Shown: positions 57,489 to 64,000 of the stretch, piece by piece
Layout of the letters: every line of letters starts with the position of its first letter
Position numbering within the stretch: position 1 is the first letter of the stretch
From: Ailurus styani
Lineage: Eukaryota; Chordata; Mammalia; Carnivora; Ailuridae
DNA: 64,000 nucleotides
Assembly: GCA_002007465.1 (NCBI GenBank)
Contig: LNAC01000745.1
Span: 9,833 to 73,832, forward strand
Direction of reading: 5' to 3'
The notes under the pieces: model-generated
Database searches by the model: none
What the model was told of the DNA's origin: nothing
Seen by the model: only the letters and a program-made list of their open reading frames with translations
Position numbers and translations under genes: made by a program

Positions 57489-57489
57489 T

Positions 57490-58510
57490 AGACTTTATTT
57501 TTGAGAGCAGTTTTAGGTTCAGAGAAGAATTGTGCAGTAAGTATAGTGGGCTCCATATATCCCCTACCCATTAGCGTCAGACATCAATTGTTACAGTTGA
57601 CGAATCTACACTGACACATCATCATCATCACCCCAAGCCTGTAGTTTCCATTACAGTATCACATAGAGTAATCTCACTGTCCTACAAATCCTCCATGCTT
57701 CACTTATTCATTCTCCACATCACCCCCCTCACCCCGGCAACCACCTTTTTACTGTTTCCTCAGTTTTGCCCATCACACAGGCTCAAATAATTTGAATCAT
57801 ACAGTATGTAACTTTTTCAGACTGGCTTCTTTCACTTAGTGATATTCATTTTAAGTTTCCTCCATATTTTTTTGTGGCTTGATAGTTCTTTTCTTTTCAG
57901 TGCTGAACAATATTCCATTGTCCAGATGTACCCCAGTTTACTTATCCATTCACCTAGTAAAGGACATCTTGGTTATACTCAAGTCTTGACAATGATGAAT
58001 AAAGCTGTTATAAACATGCATGTGTGTGTGCACAAGTTCTAACTCATGGGATAAACATCTGGAAACATATATCCTGGATCGTATGGTAAGAGTGTGTCTA
58101 GTTGATACGAAACTGCCAAACTGTCTCCCAAAGTGACTACCATTTTGCCTTCCCGCCAGCAAAGAATGAGAGTTCCTGTTGTTCAATATCCTTGTCAGCA
58201 TTTGTTGTTGTCAGTGTTGTGGATTTTGGCCATTGTTATAAGCGTGTAGTGGTATCTCAGTGTCTTTTAATTTAAAATTCTCTAATGATGTATGATGTTG
58301 AGCATCTTTTCATCTGCTTATTGGTGATCTGAATGTCTTCTTTGATGAGGTCTCTGAGTCTTCGACTCAGTTTTTAATAAGGTTGTTCACCCTCTTATTG
58401 AGTTTTAAGAGTTCATTCTATATTTTTAGATAATAGTACTTTCTTAAATATGTTATTTGTAAATATTTTCTCCCAATCTGTGTCTTGTCTTCTTATTCTC
58501 TTTATGCTAT
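57490..58510 (-). mobile_element. Antisense L1 (3' UTR and ORF2 C-terminal part)
   Basis: 'gttttaggttcagagaagaa', 'gtcagacatcaattgttaca', 'ttcacttagtgatattcat', 'caatattccattgtccagat', 'ggttatactcaagtcttgac', 'gagcatcttttcatctgctt' and 'tctcccaatctgtgtcttgt' form the antisense order of an old L1 3' half. No frame is intact. Confidence 0.88.
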
Positions 58511-58624
58511 ATTTTTATAGTTATTAAGTAAGTTCCTGCATTCTTACTATGCATTTACCTCCCATGGACCATTCCAGTGTGTGGAGCATTCAGAATCCAG
58601 TGGCCAACAATTGAAACAACTGCA

Positions 58625-58745
58625 CACAGACCTGACTGTGTGCAAGGCACTGTATTATGGTGGATGCTGTAGGAATGTGTGTGTGTGTGTGCTATTTCAT
58701 TTCTGTCCTCAAGAAGTGTAGTCATCAATGATGTAGAAGATAGGC
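58625..58745 (-). mobile_element. Possible L2 3'-end fossil
   Basis: 'tgtgtgcaaggcactgtatt' and 'tgtcctcaagaagtgtagtc' resemble the antisense L2 3' end, with a short GT run (58677-58691) between them. Confidence 0.45.
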
Positions 58746-59384
58746 CCATGAGCCCCATTCCAGGGTTTTCGTCAACATAGAACAATAACAATTTTTAGAA
58801 AACAACCCCCACTGTCCTTGTTTCTGTTTCGCTGGGTCCAAAGTTCATGCTTATTACTCTTCCCTTAAAGTTTTCATTACCTGAAGATGCCCTTCCTGAC
58901 TTCAAGGGACCTTGGCATTCTTATGGAATTGTCAGCTAAGTAGTCTCCTATTTTTGGGATACTTCATCCCTTCTCTCCTGAGCTCATCCTTTTATTTGTT
59001 CCAGAGAGAATTGCTGACACCAGTCCTTGGAAGCATGAATTCCAACTCCATAATCATGCAAAACGGTTAATGGAGAGATTACTACCATAGACTGCAGTTA
59101 TCTGGGAAGATTTCATAGGAAACAAATTTGAGCAAAACTTAAGAGATGAATAGGACTTGGCAAGCAGAGAAAAAACAAAAGTGTCAGAGAAATGAGAACT
59201 TACCAAGAAGAAGAAAAATACTTAGGGACTGTATAACGAACCACCAAACTGGAGCAAGTAGGAGATGCAAATAGGGGAAGGGTGTGGGCAGGTCTGTAAA
59301 ATCCACCTAGATCTGTAATAATTGCTTTGCCTTTGGATTTCTAGAAGGTCTTCGCCTTCTGATGTACCTCTGTGTCATAAGAAA
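58746..59384. other. Unique-looking non-coding DNA
   Basis: No gene or repeat recognised. Confidence 0.4.
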
Positions 59385-59515
59385 TAGCTAACAGTTACTG
59401 AGTACTTCCTAAGCACCAGGACATTTAGAAGTGCTTTGGTGCATAGAGTTGCCAAGCCTGGTCTCTGGCAGGGAGACTGATTCTAGATCTCTGCCTTCTA
59501 ATCACTGCACTCTGC
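59385..59515 (-). mobile_element. Possible MIR/L2 fossil
   Basis: 'taacagttactgagtacttc', 'ctaagcaccaggacatttag' and later 'atctctgccttctaatcact' resemble the antisense end of MIR. Confidence 0.45.
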
Positions 59516-59555
59516 ATCAGTTCCCTAGCAACCCCCCCCCCCCCTTTCTTCTCTT

Positions 59556-59784
59556 AACAATAATGGTGGAACACCTGGGTGGCTCAGTGGGTTAAGGCTT
59601 CTGCCTTAGGCTCAGGTCATGATCTCAGGGTCCTGGGATCCAGCCCTGCATCCCGCTCTCTGCTCAGCAGGGAGCCTGCTTCCTCCTCTCTCTCTGCCTG
59701 CCTCTCTGCCTGCTTGTGATCTGATCTCTCTCTCTGTGTCAAATAAATAAATAAAATCTTAAACAAACAAACAAACAATAATGG
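59556..59784 (+). mobile_element. Young CAN-SINE with 11-bp TSD
   Basis: The body at 59567-59773 carries 'cacctgggtggctcagtggg', 'tctgcctgcttgtgatc', an AAATAAAT tail and a (CAAA)n extension. Duplications, 'aacaataatgg', lie at 59556-59566 and 59774-59784. Confidence 0.95.
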
Positions 59785-59902
59785 CAACTGTTACGAGCAG
59801 GTTGAATTCCATTCTTTTTCTCTCTTCTGAGATCTTATGACAGAAGCAATACTGAAAGAGGCAAACTGGAAAGGGTCCCACAGTTTAAAAATGCATTGAT
59901 AG

Positions 59903-60335
59903 CAGCATATTGTTGCAAATGTAACAAATTACCACACTCAGTAGCATAAAACACGGGTCTCATTGGGCTGAAACTGAGGTGCTAGCAGGGCTGTGTTTTT
60001 TGTTTTCTTTTTCTGGAAGCTCCAGGGGGGAATTCATTTCTTTTTTCAGTTGCTAGAGGTTGTCTTGGTTCCTTGACTTTGAGCCACTTTTCTCCACCCC
60101 CCTTAAAGCCAGCAAGGGCAAGTGGAGTCCTTCTACCTCCCTCTTCTACTTCTTCAGGAGGATCCTGATTATACTGGGCCCACCGAGACAATCAGGATAA
60201 GTGCCCTGTTATATGATAAACTATTAGCAACTGTAATTTGCCTTTGTCACTCAACCTAACATATTTGTAGGTTCTGGGGATTAGGATGTGTTCATCTTTG
60301 GGGGACCATTATCCTGCTTACCATAGTGCTCCATA
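59903..60335 (-). mobile_element. MLT1-like LTR fossil, antisense
   Basis: Plus-strand reading: 'aatgtaacaaattaccacac', 'cgggtctcattgggctgaaa', 'gcagttgctagaggttgtct'-type block near 60048, 'aagccagcaagggcaagtgg', 'tatactgggcccaccgagac' and 'tttgggggaccattatcctg'. It looks like the same kind of element as 1290-1805, inverted. Confidence 0.65.
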
Positions 60336-62019
60336 AATAGTATTTATTAGTACTTTAAGTGGAGTAAGAACTTAAAGAAACATGACGCCATTAATTATGA
60401 AATGATTAATACCAGTTAATAAAATCTTCCTAATACTTTACTGTAATCATGTTCCCACATAATTTCACAGCAACAGTATTGGGGTTTTGTTTGTTTGTTT
60501 GTTTGTTTGTTTGTTTGTTTGTTTTTAGCAGGTCAAATGTAGAGAGTGTGTTCAAAGTGTTTAATGTAGCTTTCACAGAAACAAAAACCCCTGTCTTTTC
60601 ACATTCATATGAGGACTGGAATTTACATGGTATTTAATTAAATTACATAATGACAGAGATAATTATACCTGGAAGAAATGCATGGGGAGAAACACAACTG
60701 GCTGTTGGTAAACATATAACTCAGCTGGAGAAGCAGAGGCTATTGGGCTCAACAGAGGAATGTCTATTGGTGACAGCTCACAGCATGCCGTGAACACCCA
60801 TTCGTGTGTTTTGTGGAAGGAATGGAGATTGTCCATTAATCTGGCAAACTAGTTGAGTGGAAGTTTTTAAAGAAAGCTTCCACTCTCCTACAGACAATAA
60901 AATGAACAACAAAATGAAGGATCAGACTCAAGTTCTGATCCCTTCTCATTCATGCCTTACAAGTTGGGAAATTAATTAATGACTAAGAAGTTAGTGAGGG
61001 CTAAAATACTACGTACCTCATGGCGTACTGGTAAGTACAGAAGTAGGTCTTGCTGGGAAAGGTCTTCATTGGATAACTGTTCTGTCAGTCACAAATATTT
61101 GCATACTGTTTTCACTACATCTCTGAATAAATTCCTAGACATGAATTGTTGAATGGATATGTTTATAAATTTCTCAATTCCTGTTTAGAACTATTACCGA
61201 AATAGCTTCCAGAAATATATATACCAATTTCACTTCTAACTACAATGTATGATGATACCCATTTCCTCAAAAGCTTGCCAGGACTCCTCATAATTTTAAT
61301 ATTGCCAATTGAGTTACCTAAATAAATAAAAAGAATCTGAAATTGTTCTTTTCATTTGAATTTTTGTGATGATTGCTTTGGGGGATGTTTTCATGGGAAA
61401 TTATATTGACCATTTGATTTCCTCTTTTTGTGAATTGCTTGCTAATGTTCTTACCCCACTTTAATTGGGATGTTTATAGTTTTCTCACTGATTTGTAAGA
61501 ATTCCAAATATTAAGATCTTTGCTTGCTGTGTTCTTAATTTTTCTGCTTCATGTTTTTCTTTCTGTTTTATTTATGTGTCCTCAGGAGATCCTTGAAAGA
61601 CAATTCCCAAATTTCCTCTGTCCTCTGGGGGAAAAAATCAATTTTAAAGCACCATATGCCTGAGATTTCCTGTGGCTAGTAAATTTCCTAATAAAATTAG
61701 CACATACATTTTCAGGATTCATCAAAGAGTTCATTTGAATCTCTAATAATTACTTGACTTTTTAAGAAACCACAACTATTTTCAGAAAATATGTTTCTTC
61801 TTTACATTCTTCTCACAGGTGAGGTACCAAACCAACTTGCATTTATGATCCCTGACTTATTTTCACCAATCAATTTCTATTCTTTTTTAATTGCATATTT
61901 CACTAGGCTTGCCTTTATTTAGCAACTGTTACCTTAAAGCTTATTATTATAGCACCTCCATCTGTTAAATAACGTCAACATCTTTCCCGTCACCTCAGCA
62001 CTTCTAAGCCCCCTCCTCG
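60336..62019. other. Unique-looking non-coding DNA with a (TTTG)n run
   Basis: A (TTTG)n microsatellite lies at about 60484-60526. No gene or other repeat recognised; the stretch 61330-61560 is T-rich and may be an old antisense L1, too weak to call. Confidence 0.4.
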
Positions 62020-62230
62020 CAGCCCCTTCTCTGAATGAAAAGCAATGCGTTTTTTGTTGGAAGCTTTGAATGAATAATTCATTTGGAAAAATCGTCCGTG
62101 TTGTGCATGTTCAGAAGACAGCACACTTCTCTTGTCAGTCACAATGGCTTGGGTAGGACTAAGTGCTGTTCAGCGTGTGCTCAGAGTGTACTGCTGATGG
62201 CGGGTTGCTGAGATTGCCAACTGTGTTAAT
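62020..62230. other. Candidate conserved non-coding element
   Basis: Complex, CpG-containing sequence outside repeats. It holds a palindrome, 'aatgaataattcatt' (about 62068-62082), a SOX-like 'cacaatgg' (about 62141) and 'aaaatcgtccgtgttg'. Conservation is untested. Confidence 0.3.
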
Positions 62231-62424
62231 CCTGACCATCCTTCTTTGTCTTTTATGACAGGAAGATTAAGATTCAGGGTCTTATTCAGTTGTTGCAGTT
62301 CGACTCTACTTCACTTGGTTGATTCGAGCCTTCTTTTAAGCTACCGACAGAGTCTCATCATTATCCCCTCAAACCCAGTGACATCCTGATCCAGAGTTAT
62401 GTCCTCCAAGGGCAGCATGGTATG

Positions 62425-62665
62425 AAAGGGAGACAGTGTGGCCTTTTGCCAAACCTTGGGTTTGAGTTCTGTATCTGCTGTTTGTTGGCATGGCAGCTTG
62501 GGCAAGGTACATCAACTTGATAAACCTCAGTCCCTTTATCTGGAAATCGGAGAAGATCATTGCTACAACATGGCATTGTTTGTGTGTGTGGATGTGTGGA
62601 TTCTACAAGGAAATAGTGTACGGAAGCACCCCAGCATGATGCCTGGAGGACAGCAGGTTTCTAGC
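62425..62665 (+). mobile_element. MIR SINE fossil
   Basis: 'gagacagtgtggccttttgc', 'tgggtttgagttctgtatct', 'gcagcttgggcaaggtacat', 'aaacctcagtccctttatct' and 'agcatgatgcctggaggaca' follow MIR in the plus direction. Confidence 0.75.
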
Positions 62666-64000
62666 TCATGTTCATGTCCTTCTAATTAATTCCTTCTTTG
62701 CCTATACCTCCATCATCTCCTTTCCTTTCTCCATGACACATACGCAAAATATTGAATGAGATTACTACATTTCTAACGACATTCAGTATGTCCTTATTTT
62801 CATGAGATAACGTCTACCCTCCCAGTGTGATCCCAGTCAGCTGCCCCCTCCCACCCAACTGATGGGCCCAGGGGACTAGCTACATGGAATTACCCTTCAC
62901 TTTCCCCAAGTAATTTCATGTTGCTTCCGTCCCCAGGCCCAGCAATTCCCGCTCCCTGCCCGGCTTGTCCATTCTCTCCTGTGCAGCTTCAAGAATCACG
63001 GTCCTTTAAGGTGTGGTTGTGTATAATACACTTTCTTGGAATTCTTACTGGACCTCCATGGCCTTTGGCCCTGCCTCCATGCTCCACACACCCTGCACCT
63101 ATGTTCATTCTCACATTTAACTTTCTCGTGACAAGATCATTATGCAGCCCCGTCTCCATCTCCCAAATAGAACAAGCTTTCAAGGGCACAAATATACCTA
63201 AATGTCTCTTTGTTTGGCTTATAGAAAATGCCTCGTGGAATTTTGGGGAAATACACGAATGAATGCTGGATTATATGAATGAATGAAGTTTTGAATATTT
63301 TAAGGAATAATATCACAGACATTAAAAAATACTAGAATCATCGTATCTCAATGACATTGTTAAAGGAATACCAAAAAATGCCTGTTTCGTACCCTTAAGC
63401 AAACATCTGTGGTACTAGTTTTTGAGATACGTTGACAAATGATAAGTGCACTGTTCTCACTATTTACGTACAAGTCTTCCCTTTCCAGCTTTTCCATCCT
63501 TGCCTCCATGATTGCTTTTTCCAATTTGTTCCCTCTTCTTTCTGCCTTTTGAAGAAAGTAGAATTAAGGAGGATTATTTGGAGATCCCTCCAGAGGCTGG
63601 TAACCTCAGTTGTGACATCTGGAATCCAGCCTGTTTTACTTGTTGGGTCCATAAAATATCCTCCCAAATGTTAACTGGTAACTAACCATTGGCTTTGTTA
63701 ACCCTCTCCTCCCTGGCTTGGCAGTGGTTCTGTTCTGCATCTGGTATTAGAATTTACACTCTTTTCCTCCCCTAGGAGACATGTTTTGTCTTAACTGGTG
63801 CTGCCTAAAATTGCCAGGGAGCAAGCTACATATCATAAAGGCCTTCAGGGATTTTTCTCTTACAGTTTCTACGTGATTTCCATTGGTTTTTCAGGAAGTG
63901 CCCCAGCACATTTCCTGTCTCCTTTGGGAGAAAATCTAGAGTCCTCACACAGAATGTATGGTCTGATCAGCCCTTCTGAACCAATCCTGAATATATTTAT
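62666..64000. other. Unique-looking non-coding DNA to the window end
   Basis: Somewhat GC-richer than average. A plus frame at 62918-63262 (114 codons, proline-rich start) overlaps a minus frame at 62989-63189. Neither has a recognisable domain, and I see no convincing splice-site arrangement. Confidence 0.4.

Noticed and set aside
62918..63262. A 114-codon proline-rich frame as an exon
   Set aside because: No recognisable domain, an overlapping opposite-strand frame, and no convincing acceptor and donor pair at its ends.
1..64000. CRISPR arrays, operons, riboswitches or a new defence system
   Set aside because: No regularly spaced repeats with unique spacers and no prokaryotic gene arrangement; SINEs, L1s, MIR and LTR fossils show a mammalian nuclear genome.

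Overview
The window looks like intergenic, or deep intronic, nuclear DNA of a carnivore, most likely a mustelid. The best clue is the eighteen CAN-type tRNA-derived SINEs. About eight share a body ending in 'tctctgcctacttgtgatc', a CT run and an AAATAAAT tail, which I associate from memory with mustelids. The rest are older forms shared among dog-like carnivores. I found no host protein-coding exon that I can support: the long open frames all belong to LINE-1 (L1) retrotransposons, and most short frames are chance.

Layout. 1-11 kb: an AT microsatellite, an MLT1-like LTR, an old plus-strand L1 running directly into a minus-strand L1 fragment, a MIR, two young SINEs and unique DNA. 11.11-17.15 kb: a full-length but decayed plus-strand L1 (copy C) with recognisable target-site duplications (TSDs). 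It has lost the endonuclease half of ORF2 and carries a young SINE in the reverse-transcriptase (RT) region. 17-41.9 kb: mostly AT-rich unique DNA with scattered MIR, L2, MER5A, MER20 and MLT1 fossils, several antisense L1 fragments, ten SINEs, and two tRNA-derived insertions (a 5' half of tRNA-Cys with a 17-bp TSD, and a tRNA-Ala-like unit). 41.88-48.60 kb: a younger full-length L1 (copy D). It has a YY1-like site near its 5' end, a broken ORF1, and an ORF2 spoiled by only two visible lesions; the endonuclease, RT (FADD) and zinc-knuckle motifs are present. 48.6-64 kb: a polypyrimidine tract, an old L1 3' end, a 101-base assembly gap after a C-rich tract, unique blocks that could be conserved non-coding DNA, three more SINEs, an antisense L1 and one MLT1-like LTR.

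How the parts relate: the functional logic is that of retrotransposition. L1 ORF1 (RNA-binding protein) and ORF2 (endonuclease/RT) would have mobilised L1 itself and, in trans, the SINEs and probably the tRNA-Cys half. Both full-length L1 copies are now disabled as read here. No bacterial-style system, CRISPR array or operon is present. Repeat family names are from memory, without a database search, so subfamily names and the ends of old elements are approximate.
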